Assembly: GCF_014698235.1 (NCBI RefSeq) | Contig: NZ_JACJSP010000025.1 | Span: forward strand, 1 to 63,916 | Direction of reading: 5' to 3' | DNA: 63,916 nt | DNA from: Limnothrix sp. FACHB-406 | Lineage (GTDB): Bacteria; Cyanobacteriota; Cyanobacteriia; CACIAM-69d | Shown: in pieces, positions 45,854-54,942 of the stretch | How positions within the stretch are numbered: the stretch's first letter is position 1 | How the letters are laid out: every line of letters begins with the position of its first letter | The notes under the pieces: generated by a model | What the model was told of the DNA's origin: nothing | Database searches by the model: none | The model's input: the letters and a program-made list of their open reading frames with translations, nothing else | Program-made: the position numbers and the translations under genes

Positions 45854-45964
45854 AAGGGGCTTAAGCCCCTTGTTTTGCTGGTTTTTTGGGGGGTGCGTCT
45901 TGAAGGGCCTGATCTGCTCTTACTGATCTACTCTTACTGATCTACTCTTACTGATCTGCCCTTT
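45854..45964. repeat. AAGGGGCTTAAGCCCCTT palindrome and 14-bp tandem repeats
   Basis: The palindrome is at 45854-45871; a degraded copy precedes it at about 45818. Four copies of CTGATCTACTCTTA-type 14-bp units start at 45909, 45923, 45937 and 45951, between cyAbrB and the M48 protease gene. Confidence 0.7.
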
Positions 45965-46080
45965 CAATCTGCCCTGATTGGTTTGTGTTTTTGGGTTTGC
46001 ACTTGTTGCCTTTCGGCTTGTACTTTGCAATTGGCGACTTGTGCTTACTCGCGTGGATTTTTGCGAGTTTCTAGCAACTT

Positions 46081-47070
46081 CTATCGCGCTGGGCGCAGGC
46101 GATCGAGTTCCCGTTGCAGGTCTTCAATTTGTTGGCGCAGGCGATCGGCTTCGGTGTTGCCGGTCGATCGCGCCGTGGTGGTTGCATTCGCCGTCACATT
46201 CACGGCCCCTTGAGCCACATCCCGTTGGTAGTCCCCGCGTCGAATGGCTTGATATTCCGCCGAAGTGGCCCAATCTTGGAGATAGCTGGCTCGCTCCACA
46301 GGGAAGGGATGGCTGCTGTACATGCCCTGGGGCAAGTTGTTGTAAAGAAAGAATTTATAAGCCTGATTCATGGCATCCGCGTCTAGGGATTGGTAGTCGC
46401 GGGCTTGCTTTTTGAATTCCGCAAGGCTCAGTTCTTGCAAATGTTTGGGACTGCCGCCGGCCACTTTCACCATGGTCATCAATACGGTGTCGAGATCATC
46501 GGTGGCAATCAGGGCGGCTCGATCGGCCGACAGTTCGGCCTTGCGCTTCCATTCATAAAACGCCATGACCAATGCGTTGCTAATCAGCATGTTGCTTAAG
46601 CCCATGGTCATTTGCCCCACCATGGAAGCCGCATACAGCGTCCAAATGGCCATTTGGGTGAGGGTGCTGTGGCCACATTTCAAATGTCCCAATTCGTGGG
46701 CTAACACCACGCGCAATTCGGCTTCATTCAGCAATTCCAGCAGGGCGGTGGTGAGCACCAAGGTGGGCTGTTCTTGACCAATGGTGAAGGCGTTGACCTG
46801 ATAGCTTTGGCTGACGAACAGGGCCGGCTCCGGGAACACATCGAGGTCTCGCAGACATTCCCGCAGGAGCTGATGCAGGCTGGCGTATTGACGGGGCCCC
46901 ACTTGGACGCTGTTGCCCATGTGGTAGAGATATTGGGGCCGATCGACCGCCACTTCTAGAAATTTGCGCGCCACCAAGTCAAATCCCGGCAGGCTTCGCA
47001 GGGCTTGCTCGGCTTCGCGATCGAGCGGATGACGAAAGGCTTCGCTGGAAATTCCGGGATAGCTAGGCAT
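46081..47070 (-). CDS. M48 family metallopeptidase
   Basis: About 329 residues. The zinc motif is HELGH at about 125-129, with the third ligand Glu in KAELSADRAAL, as in HtpX/Ste24-like M48 proteases. A hydrophobic stretch (LYAASMVGQMTMGLSNMLISNALVMAFY) suggests membrane association. A long coiled coil (NTEADRLRQQIEDLQRELDRLR) ends the protein. It may degrade damaged membrane proteins. The ATG at 47070 (MPSYPG) is preferred over 47082. Confidence 0.85.
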   Translation of the reverse strand: MPSYPGISSEAFRHPLDREAEQALRSLPGFDLVARKFLEVAVDRPQYLYHMGNSVQVGPRQYASLHQLLRECLRDLDVFPEPALFVSQSYQVNAFTIGQEQPTLVLTTALLELLNEAELRVVLAHELGHLKCGHSTLTQMAIWTLYAASMVGQMTMGLSNMLISNALVMAFYEWKRKAELSADRAALIATDDLDTVLMTMVKVAGGSPKHLQELSLAEFKKQARDYQSLDADAMNQAYKFFLYNNLPQGMYSSHPFPVERASYLQDWATSAEYQAIRRGDYQRDVAQGAVNVTANATTTARSTGNTEADRLRQQIEDLQRELDRLRPAR

Positions 47071-47147
47071 GGTTGGGAGCAAGGCCCCTCGGAAAGGGCC
47101 AAAACGACTGCAAGTTCAGCGTAGCGCGTTCCCCAGGATGGAGCGTC

Positions 47148-47996
47148 CTAAAGGCAACGATCGCGCCGTAACAGTTGTTGATAGGTCACCGCGCTCAGAC
47201 CCAAGCCCCCGATCGCCACCCCGCCCAACACCCACAGATGCAATGCAATATCAGCGGCCGTGGCTCCCTCGCTAGCCACCCGCAACAGGGCTTCATTCAT
47301 GTGGTAGATCGGGTCAAATCGGGCCAACTGTTGCAACAGGGGTGGAAACAGCCAGGCGGGCACAAAGCTGCCGCCCAAAATCAGCAGGGGCACGCCCAAG
47401 GCCGCCACCAACGCATTCACATCCTCCGTGCGCCGGGCAAATTGTCCCCCCAGCACAAAGCCCACCCCCACATAGGCCAACACACTCAGCAACCCGATCG
47501 CCCCGCCCAACCACCAGGCCCCCTGGAACTGGGCCCCCACGGCGGTGGCAATGATCCCCACAATGACCGCCTGGCCGAGGGCGATCGCCCCGTGAGCGAG
47601 GCTAATTCCCAAAAAATAAGCCATGCCACCCAGGGGCGACAGGCCCAGCCGCCGAAACGTGCCCGACTCTCGCTCGCCCACCAGGGTTGCCACCGTGCCG
47701 CCCAGACAGCTAAAAAACAGGGCCGCCCCCACCCAGGAAACCGGAGCCGCCCGCTCAAAGGCCGCCGCGATCGGCAGTTGGGCCCGCTCCGCCAAAATCA
47801 ACCCATTCAGCACCAACACCAGCGCCGGAAACAGCGACCAAAACACCAAACTGCGCTTGCGTCGCCACAACTCCTGCAAAATCCGCCGGGCGATCGCCAG
47901 CGCCTGCCGACCCATTAACCGAAGCGCAGTCGGAGTCACTGGAGAGAGTAAGGTTTTGGGAGATCTGATCATCTTTCTGATCATCTTAAAAATCAT
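47148..47996 (-). CDS. ABC-2 type transporter permease
   Basis: A 282-residue polytopic protein with about six hydrophobic segments (LVFWSLFPALVLVLNGLIL, VSWVGAALFFSCLGG, FLGISLAHGAIALGQAVIVG). VATLVGERESGTFRRLGLSPLG is the ABC-2 signature. The partner ATPase is not next to it, so the substrate is unknown. ATGs at 47996, 47984, 47972 and 47915 are all possible; 47915 gives the most conserved part. Confidence 0.75.
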   Translation of the reverse strand: MIFKMIRKMIRSPKTLLSPVTPTALRLMGRQALAIARRILQELWRRKRSLVFWSLFPALVLVLNGLILAERAQLPIAAAFERAAPVSWVGAALFFSCLGGTVATLVGERESGTFRRLGLSPLGGMAYFLGISLAHGAIALGQAVIVGIIATAVGAQFQGAWWLGGAIGLLSVLAYVGVGFVLGGQFARRTEDVNALVAALGVPLLILGGSFVPAWLFPPLLQQLARFDPIYHMNEALLRVASEGATAADIALHLWVLGGVAIGGLGLSAVTYQQLLRRDRCL

Positions 47997-48270
47997 TCTA
48001 AAAATTCGGTGGAGCCTTTGAAGTCATGATTTTGAGTGAGCCATTGCCCTCGATCGCGCCAGGAGAAAGCCCTGCAATCATGCACCGGGGCTGAATCCAA
48101 GCCCGCCTGAACCAGCCCGCAAAACTGTGATGGTGCGAATGTTTTGGTAGTTTAGGGTATGACTTGGAGTTTCCAAAACATTCCAAAACATTGTTGATGC
48201 TGAATTCAGCCCTCTACTCTCGGAAAATTTTGCCTTATCCTGTTCTTAGCTTGGTCAATGCATAAGCGTG

Positions 48271-48852
48271 ATGAATGTAACCTTAGGCGAGTTTTACGAT
48301 TCCCTACCTGATACCCAAGAATACCTAACCTTGGGGTTTTCACCGAGTGCGCAAGCTCGCAAAATTCGTTGGCGCAACTATGGACTATCGGCCGATTTTT
48401 TGGGCGACTATTTCGCCACCTTTTTTCCGGGCAACAATGAGGACGCGGCCGATAGCTCCAGCACTCAAGAAAATGTTAAGGCCTGTATTAGCTATGTCGC
48501 CAATGAACTCATTGAGAATGCGATTAAGTTCAGTGATGAACGGGTGAACAGCCCAGTCACTATTTCCCTCTATCTCTATGAGTCCAGCATCTTGCTTCTG
48601 GTTTGCAACAGCACAACGGCCGATCGCGCCATCCGATTTCAGAAGCACATCCATGATATTTTGACGACTGATCTTGACCTACTTTATGCTCAACGACTAG
48701 AGCAAATGGGGCGTGAAGAGTCCAATGAATCTTGCCTGGGGCTGATTTCAATCATGGCAGATTACGGAGTGAAAATGGGGTGGCGGTTTACATCGTCTAC
48801 TAATGATGACAACTCCGTTGCGATCAGCGTGATGGCCCGACTCACAGTGTAG
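48271..48852 (+). CDS. Anti-sigma-type serine kinase-like protein (DUF6272; Slr1861/HmpW-like)
   Basis: A 193-residue protein. The core SYVANELIENAIKFSDER is the N-box of GHKL anti-sigma-factor kinases (SpoIIAB/RsbW type), and SCLGLISIMADYG is the G-box-like part. In Synechocystis and Nostoc, similar kinases partner a STAS protein and a PP2C phosphatase (icfG/Hmp cluster) in partner switching. Such a STAS protein (49337) and phosphatase (51436) follow here. Start is ATG 48271; a GTG at 48268 is the alternative. Confidence 0.75.
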   Translation: MNVTLGEFYDSLPDTQEYLTLGFSPSAQARKIRWRNYGLSADFLGDYFATFFPGNNEDAADSSSTQENVKACISYVANELIENAIKFSDERVNSPVTISLYLYESSILLLVCNSTTADRAIRFQKHIHDILTTDLDLLYAQRLEQMGREESNESCLGLISIMADYGVKMGWRFTSSTNDDNSVAISVMARLTV

Positions 48853-49336
48853 TGATTGACTATTAAAATGTCGATCGCCCTGGAACTGAGCAAAGAGACC
48901 AAGATATTGTCAAACTCTTGCCAGCATTTCGGTGATGGGGGGATCCCGAAACCTTGCATGGCCCAGAGCAAGTTCATGTAAGGATAGTTAAGGCTCGATC
49001 GCATGGTGAAACTGCACCAACTGCGATGGCTCATTCGCGTGACTGACTGGATCGGGTGACTGGATCTAGCTAACGGGATCTACCAACGGGATCTACCAAC
49101 GGGATCTACCAACGGGATCTACCAACGGGATCTACCAACGAGATCTACCAACGGGATCTGAAGATGCGGCCACACCGGTCAGCATCACCACAGGATCACG
49201 ATTCGATCGCGCCTTCTCCATGGTTCGCCCCCAGCCCTGCCGCCTTACATCATGGCCCTATCTTTCTGTTAATACTTCTTAGTTCCTGGTTTTCTCCAAT
49301 GCCCCAGTCCTCCGCAATTTCCCACCACTCATTCGT
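48853..49336. other. Spacer with 13-bp tandem repeats
   Basis: Six complete CGGGATCTACCAA units start at 49074 and run every 13 bases to 49151, with a partial seventh. One unit has an A for G change. The rest of the spacer shows no gene. Confidence 0.65.
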
Positions 49337-49678
49337 ATGGAACTAAAACAACCGGACTACAGCATTCAGTATGACCCCGCCACGGCAACGATTCTCTGCC
49401 GTGGTTCCCTGCGTCTGGACGGCCTTGAGGCTTACCGTCCTGTGCTCGATATTTTGGAAGCGGCGGCGGAAGAGTCCGAGAAAATCATTGTTGACCTCCA
49501 GGAACTCGAATTCCTCAATAGCTCCGGTATCAGTATGCTGTCTATGTTTGTAGTTCGGTTGCGACAGCGGGGGACAGCAAAGTTAACTTTTAAAGGATCC
49601 GCTAATATTGTTTGGCAAACGCGATCGCTCAAAAATCTCCAGCGCCTCATGCCCAGCATTGAACTAGTGCTAACTTAG
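49337..49678 (+). CDS. STAS-domain anti-sigma factor antagonist
   Basis: A 113-residue STAS protein (ATILCRGSLRLDGLEAYRPV, KIIVDLQELEFLNSSGISMLSMFV). Ser62/Ser63 in LNSSG lie at the position phosphorylated in SpoIIAA. By analogy the upstream kinase phosphorylates it and the downstream phosphatase removes the phosphate. It lies between the kinase and a diguanylate cyclase on the same strand. Confidence 0.85.
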   Translation: MELKQPDYSIQYDPATATILCRGSLRLDGLEAYRPVLDILEAAAEESEKIIVDLQELEFLNSSGISMLSMFVVRLRQRGTAKLTFKGSANIVWQTRSLKNLQRLMPSIELVLT

Positions 49679-50020
49679 CGATCATGAGCTTGGAGATAGT
49701 TTCGTGGGTCATAACCGGATGGCTTGCTCAGAAGGGATGGCTCAGAATGGCTCACTCAGAAGGGATCGCTCGGAGTAGATCGCTCAACGTCGATCGACCC
49801 TGAGTCATCACCACTGAGTCATCATCATGACAAGCCATCATTCGGTGGGTAATCCTGCAGTGAGCAATCCTATGGCATCGATCACGCAGCATGGATTCCC
49901 TGAATTGCCCCTGATCCTTCCAGGTCTGTGCAACGCTCGGTTCAACATTCATCGGTTCAATCACTAGGCTGTGGCGTTGATGTTGATTGCTCCCTCGGCT
50001 CTACCCTCTACAAGCGGTCT
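49679..50020. other. Spacer with degenerate repeats
   Basis: About 340 bases. Repeats of GGCTCAGAA, GATCGCTC and GAGTCATCA are visible (about 49739-49830) but no RNA gene or promoter can be supported. The open frame of the next gene begins at a GTG at 49928. Confidence 0.35.
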
Positions 50021-51103
50021 ATGCCGCGTCTGTTTGGAGATACTGTGCGCGATCCCCAGTCGCTGCCCGATCCGGCGGCATCGTCTGATCCACAAGCGTT
50101 GATTGAAGAAAACAAACGCCTTCGCCAGCAGGTGGCTGCTTTAGAGCAAAGCAACCGCGATCTCCAGATCGCCCTTGAAACCACCGCCATCCATGGTGAC
50201 TGTATTGAAAACGAACTACAGTCCACCCTGTCGCTGTACCGTCGCCAACAGCAGCGATTGCAGACGATTTTGAAGCAAGTGGCCCAACAGAAGCGAGATC
50301 TGGAGTGGGTTTTGCAAACCACGATCGAGCATAGCAGCGTGATTGAAAACGAGCTGTTGAGCGCCAATGAGCGGTTGACCATCGAGGCCCATCAACACCG
50401 GAACGCGGAACAAAAACTGCAATCGCTGTTGGGAACCATTACCCGAGAACGAGAAGACCTGGAGCATGTGCTGCGGCTGATTATTGAGCATGGGGATGCC
50501 ATGATCGAGCAGCTCTATGTGCAAGCCACGGAAGCGGGAGCCAAGGCCACGATGGATGCCTTGACGCGCGTGGCCAACCGGCGGCGGTTTGATGAATATT
50601 TGGAGCAACAATGGCAAACGCGAGGCAGCCGGTCTGAGCCGTTGGCCTTGGTGATGGTGGATGTGGACTCCTTCAAGGCCTACAACGATTTGCTGGGCCA
50701 TGTGGCGGGGGATGTCTGTTTGCAGCAGGTGGCGATGGCGATCGCCCAAGTGGCTCGATCGACCTCGGATTTGGTGGCTCGCTATGGGGGCGAGGAATTT
50801 GCGGTCTTGTTGCCCCGCGCCACCTTGCAGCAGGCGGAATTGGTGGGAACCCGAATTCGCCAGGCCGTGTTGGGGTTAAGCCTGCCCCATCCCCGATCGG
50901 CCGTTAACCCTTGTGTGACGGTGAGCGTTGGGGTGGCGGCCATCTCGCCCTCCTTGACCACCTCGCCCACCCTGTTGGTGTCCCGGGCCGATCGGGCCCT
51001 ATATGCCGCCAAACAACAGGGACGCAATCGGGTGGTGGTGGCTGACGAACTCAGCAACGAAACGATCGCCCTTCGATCGGCCGTTGAAATGCGAATTCAT
51101 TAG
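50021..51103 (+). CDS. Coiled-coil diguanylate cyclase (GGDEF)
   Basis: About 360 residues. The N-terminal half is coiled coil in which the motif (K/R)DLE...IEHGD...IENEL occurs three times (RDLQIALETTAIHGD, KRDLEWVLQTTIEHSS, REDLEHVLRLIIEHGD). The GGDEF domain follows, with VDVDSFKAYNDLLGH and RYGGEEFAVLLP intact. It should make c-di-GMP; the helical array may transmit a partner's state. The start is uncertain: ATG 50021 is preferred, with a GTG at 49928 possible. It sits between the STAS and phosphatase genes, an uncommon insertion in such a set. Confidence 0.85.
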   Translation: MPRLFGDTVRDPQSLPDPAASSDPQALIEENKRLRQQVAALEQSNRDLQIALETTAIHGDCIENELQSTLSLYRRQQQRLQTILKQVAQQKRDLEWVLQTTIEHSSVIENELLSANERLTIEAHQHRNAEQKLQSLLGTITREREDLEHVLRLIIEHGDAMIEQLYVQATEAGAKATMDALTRVANRRRFDEYLEQQWQTRGSRSEPLALVMVDVDSFKAYNDLLGHVAGDVCLQQVAMAIAQVARSTSDLVARYGGEEFAVLLPRATLQQAELVGTRIRQAVLGLSLPHPRSAVNPCVTVSVGVAAISPSLTTSPTLLVSRADRALYAAKQQGRNRVVVADELSNETIALRSAVEMRIH

Positions 51104-51435
51104 GATTAGCGCTGAATTAGCATTGAATTAACGCTAAATGAGAAAGATCTCGAATTGGGCCCAGAATTAGGCCGAAAATCAAGCCATCAATTAAGGTTTG
51201 GATCAGATTTTGGATCAGGTTTTGAAGCAGACTTTGAAACAGACTTTGAAGCAAATTTGGCACTGAGATTCAAATTGGGCCTTGAACCGGGCTGTTTCTG
51301 AATTGAGTTCTCCCCCAAATGGGATCAGCTTTACATCGTTTTGACCCGACATTGGGCGCAACCAATGACATGGCCTAGGATTGAAACGACGAACAAACGG
51401 TTTAAGTGACAAAATTTTTTAAGTAACATTTACGT
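51104..51435. other. Spacer with degenerate 12-bp repeats
   Basis: A 330-base gap. About 51195-51255 holds decayed tandem copies of TTTGGATCAG and ACTTTGAAGCAG, about 12 bases apart. No gene or RNA was recognised. Confidence 0.4.
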
Positions 51436-53487
51436 ATGAATTTACAAAGACGCTTGCTATTCATGATGGCGGGGGTTGCAGTGGTGGCCGTCTTGCCCAC
51501 CATTGCCATTTTTCACTGGAACACCCATCACGAATTGATTCGGCGCTCCGAAACGGACGGCGTGCGCCTGGCCAACACCCTCAGCCGTGCTCTGTCGGTG
51601 TTGCGGGATGTGCCGGCCACCGTGGAAAACAAATTGGGCCAGCAAATGGCCGCCACCGCCACCGCCTTAGCTCAGTTAGTGGATTTGAGCCAAAAACGCG
51701 GCGAACCAACTGCCCAACTCCAACAACGAATTAACAAGATTCTGGCCGATTCGATCATTGATGAAGTTTGGATTTCGGATGCGGATGGATGTGCCCGCTT
51801 GCGACCGCCCGGGGAGGCGGTTTTTTGTTTTAATCCCGATCCGAAAAAACAACCCCAAGCCCATGTGTTTTGGCCCCTGTTGACGGGCAAGGCCAAGATG
51901 GTGATCCAAGAACCTCGGCGGCGGGAAATTGACGATCGCGTCTTTCAATACGTGGGGGTTCCGGGGATTGATCAGCGCCGCATTGTGCAAGTGGGGAACC
52001 ATGTGGCCTTTTTGGAATCCTTGCGCCAGGCCCTGGGTCTCGATCGCCTGATTGAGGAGTTGCTGCGGGAACCGGACGTGCTGGGCATTTGGGTGATTGA
52101 CTTGCAGGGCAAGGTGATTGCGGGTCAAGCTCGCCCGGAAAGCGGCCTCGGGAAGCAATTGGCCGAGCAGCAATTGTCTCTCTTGCGCAATAGCCTCAAC
52201 ACTCAGGCCACGGCCCGCGTGGTGAATGGCAATCTGCTGCATGTGATTGTGCCGTTGCGCGATCAGTCACAAGCCCTGCAAGGATCCGCCCTGGTCACCC
52301 TCTCGCTGAAGTCCCTGCAAGAGGCGTTGGCCACCCAAACCCGATTGCTCCTGATGGTGTCCAGCATGGTGCTGTTGCTGGTGGTGGTGGTGTCCTATTG
52401 GATGGCGGGTCGGTTGGTGGAGCCGATTGTGGCCCTGAATCGGGCTTCCCAGGCGATCGCCCGTGGCCATTGGGATCAACCCTTGCCCACCGATCGGGAA
52501 GATGAAATCGGCGCATTGGCCACCTCCTTTGCGCGGATGGTCACCCAACTGCAAGTGCATCTGGAAACCCTGGAACAGCGCGTCACTGAGCGAACCTATG
52601 ACCTAGCGCGGGCTAATCAGGAAATTGTGACCCTCAACCAGCAGCTCACGGACGAAAATCGCCGGATGGGGGCGGAATTGTCCGTGGTGCGTCGTTTGCA
52701 CCAAATGATTCTGCCCAAGGAAGAAGACTTGCTGAACACGGCGGATTTGGAAATTGCCGCCTACATGGAACCGGCCGATGAGGTGGGCGGCGATTACTAC
52801 GACGTGCTGCACCGGGATGGCCGGGTGGAAATCAGCATTGGCGATGTGACGGGCCATGGCCTAGAAAGCGGCATGGTGATGCTGATGGTGCAGGCGGCGG
52901 TGCGCACCTTGCAAGCGGTGGGCGAAATTGATCAGGTGAAAACGATCAACACCCTCAATCGCTTGGTGTATGACAACACCAGGCGGATGCGATCGTACCG
53001 AAACATGACCCTTTCCCTGTTGGTTTATGAGCGGGGGTCACTGCGCCTCAGCGGTCAGCATGAGGAGGCGATCGTGGTGCGGGCGGATGGGTCGATCGAT
53101 CGGGTCGATACCTTGGATTTGGGCTTTCCCCTCGGGATTGAAGCGGATGTCAGCAGTTTCATTGCCGAAGCGGAGGTCTATCTCAATCCCGGCGATTTGG
53201 TGGTGCTTTACACGGACGGCCTGACCGAGGCGGCCGACCACAGCAACCAGCTCTATGGGGCCGATCGCCTCTGTCGGTTGTTGCGAACCGAGCACCATCG
53301 CACCCCCCAGGAAATTTGTAAGTTGGTGGTGGATGATGTGTATCGCCACATTGGTGAGGCCAAGATTTTTGATGACATCACCCTGATTGTGATTAAGCGA
53401 CAGCAGGAGCCGGCCGATCGCCCGATCGAGTCTGTTACGGAGATCGACTGGCCCAATGTTTGTAGCTTGCCGTCCTTGTCGGCTTAG
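51436..53487 (+). CDS. Membrane HAMP-SpoIIE (PP2C) phosphatase, IcfG/HmpU-like
   Basis: A 683-residue protein. An N-terminal helix (about 8-27), a periplasmic sensor part of about 270 residues and a second helix (LLLMVSSMVLLLVVVVSYWMA) come first. HAMP (VEPIVALNRASQAIARGHWD), a coiled coil and a SpoIIE-type PP2C domain follow (EVGGDYYDVL, IGDVTGHGLESG, LVVLYTDGLTEA). Metal-binding Asp residues are present (GGDYYD, GDVTGHG, TDGLTEA). The family dephosphorylates STAS proteins in response to external signals. Start is ATG 51436. Confidence 0.9.
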   Translation: MNLQRRLLFMMAGVAVVAVLPTIAIFHWNTHHELIRRSETDGVRLANTLSRALSVLRDVPATVENKLGQQMAATATALAQLVDLSQKRGEPTAQLQQRINKILADSIIDEVWISDADGCARLRPPGEAVFCFNPDPKKQPQAHVFWPLLTGKAKMVIQEPRRREIDDRVFQYVGVPGIDQRRIVQVGNHVAFLESLRQALGLDRLIEELLREPDVLGIWVIDLQGKVIAGQARPESGLGKQLAEQQLSLLRNSLNTQATARVVNGNLLHVIVPLRDQSQALQGSALVTLSLKSLQEALATQTRLLLMVSSMVLLLVVVVSYWMAGRLVEPIVALNRASQAIARGHWDQPLPTDREDEIGALATSFARMVTQLQVHLETLEQRVTERTYDLARANQEIVTLNQQLTDENRRMGAELSVVRRLHQMILPKEEDLLNTADLEIAAYMEPADEVGGDYYDVLHRDGRVEISIGDVTGHGLESGMVMLMVQAAVRTLQAVGEIDQVKTINTLNRLVYDNTRRMRSYRNMTLSLLVYERGSLRLSGQHEEAIVVRADGSIDRVDTLDLGFPLGIEADVSSFIAEAEVYLNPGDLVVLYTDGLTEAADHSNQLYGADRLCRLLRTEHHRTPQEICKLVVDDVYRHIGEAKIFDDITLIVIKRQQEPADRPIESVTEIDWPNVCSLPSLSA

Positions 53488-53505
53488 GTCGCAAAATCCA
53501 CGACT

Positions 53506-54822
53506 TCAACCCTGGTTCACCCCCGAAGGCGAGGCGGCAACTCCCTGGGCGATCGCCTGGCCCGCAATCCAACCCGTAGACCAGGCACTTTGGAAATTGA
53601 ACCCGCCCGTGATGCCGTCAATGTCCAAAATTTCACCGGCAAAGTGCAACCCCGGGCAAGAGCGACTTTCCAAGGTTTTGAAGTCCACGGATTTCAAATC
53701 AATGCCGCCACAGGTCACAAACTCTTCCTTGAAGACTGCCTTGCCGGTGATTTTGAATTCTCCCTGCACCAACTCGCGCACCAACGCCTCGATCGGCCCC
53801 TTCGGTAAATCAGCCCAGCGAAAATCCGCCGCCACCCCCACCGTTTCCACCAATTTTTGCCAAAGCCGTTTCGGCAACTCCGGCGGCCCAGCGGTGGACA
53901 CGGCCTTGCGTGGGTTTTGTTGCTTCAGGGTTCGCAGTCGATCGCGTGCCTCCTCTGCCGAAGCCGTGCCCAGCCAGTTCACCCGCAACAGGGCCCGATA
54001 GTGAGCCTCGTGGAGCGATCGCGCCGCCCAGGCCGACAACCGCAACACCGCCGGCCCACTCAGGCCCCAATGGGTAATCAGCACCGGGCCGATTTGCTCC
54101 GAGTCCGGTGGCTTTTTGCCTTTGCCACCCCGATCGGCCTCCGGCAAAACCAGCCGCACCTGGGCCCGCTCCACGGCCAACCCCGCCAGCGTGTCTAGCC
54201 GGGGATCGGGAATGGCCAGGGTGAACAACGAGGGAACCGGTGACACAATCGGATGGCCCAACCCCGCCGCCCAGCGGTAGGCCGTCGGCTGGCTGCCCGT
54301 GGCCAGCAACACCCGATCGGCCGTCAAAATTTCCCCCGATCGCAACTGAACTTGGAATTGTCCCGCCTCGTGGGTGATGTTGCTGACCGCCGCCCGCGAT
54401 CGCAGCCGCACGCCCGCTCTTTCCGCCGCCCGCATCAAGCAATCGGCAATGGTGCTCGATCGATCCGTAATCGGAAACATCCGCCCATCCGGCTCGGTTT
54501 TCAGCAGCACCCCCTCCCCCACAAACCAAGTCACCGTATCGCGGGGTTGAAACCGGCTAAACACCCCCCGCAAAGCCTTGGCTCCGCGGGGGTAATGTTG
54601 CACCAACTGGGATGGCTCAAAGCAAGCGTGGGTCACATTGCAGCGGCCGCCCCCAGAAATCAGCACCTTGCTCAGAAATTGGGGCCCCGCCTCCAAAACG
54701 GTCACATCCAAGTCAGCATTCGCCCGCGCACAGGCGATCGCCCCAAAAAAGCCCGCGGCCCCGCCGCCCACCACCACCACTCGCCCCGATCGGTTCATGT
54801 TCGGGCGATCGTCCAAACTCAT
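53506..54822 (-). CDS. BaiN/RdsA-type flavoprotein (HI0933 family)
   Basis: A 438-residue NAD(P)/FAD-dependent oxidoreductase. The FAD motif is VVVGGGAAGFFGAIACARA (about 15-33), with LSKVLISGGGRCNVTHA, the HI0933 family signature, and a C-terminal LHFAGEILDIDGITGGFNFQSAWSTG. The function in cyanobacteria is not known. Its ribosome-binding site GGAGGT lies just upstream, overlapping the end of a 38-residue frame on the same strand. Confidence 0.85.
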   Translation of the reverse strand: MSLDDRPNMNRSGRVVVVGGGAAGFFGAIACARANADLDVTVLEAGPQFLSKVLISGGGRCNVTHACFEPSQLVQHYPRGAKALRGVFSRFQPRDTVTWFVGEGVLLKTEPDGRMFPITDRSSTIADCLMRAAERAGVRLRSRAAVSNITHEAGQFQVQLRSGEILTADRVLLATGSQPTAYRWAAGLGHPIVSPVPSLFTLAIPDPRLDTLAGLAVERAQVRLVLPEADRGGKGKKPPDSEQIGPVLITHWGLSGPAVLRLSAWAARSLHEAHYRALLRVNWLGTASAEEARDRLRTLKQQNPRKAVSTAGPPELPKRLWQKLVETVGVAADFRWADLPKGPIEALVRELVQGEFKITGKAVFKEEFVTCGGIDLKSVDFKTLESRSCPGLHFAGEILDIDGITGGFNFQSAWSTGWIAGQAIAQGVAASPSGVNQG

Positions 54823-54825
54823 CCC

Positions 54826-54942
54826 CTAACCTCCCGTCACGATCGGCCAAAAATGGGCCCCAATCCGAAACAGACTCAAGCCAATAAAACTCAGCAGCGC
54901 CACAAAAATGACCGCATTCGCAATTTCCGATAGTTTATTCAT
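54826..54942 (-). CDS. Small single-helix membrane protein (38 residues)
   Basis: An ATG at 54942 opens a 38-residue frame, MNKLSEIANAVIFVALLSFI then GLSLFRIGAHFWPIVTGG. It has one clear hydrophobic helix and a stop (TAG) 3 bases before the flavoprotein start. GGAGGT, the flavoprotein's ribosome-binding site, forms the last codons and stop. Its size, composition and coupling resemble small subunits of photosynthetic or respiratory complexes, but I do not recognise it. The ribosome-binding site before it is weak. Confidence 0.45.
   Translation of the reverse strand: MNKLSEIANAVIFVALLSFIGLSLFRIGAHFWPIVTGG

Noticed and set aside
49074-49159. Possible CRISPR array
   Set aside because: Direct repeats are 13 bp with no spacers between them, so this is a simple tandem repeat.
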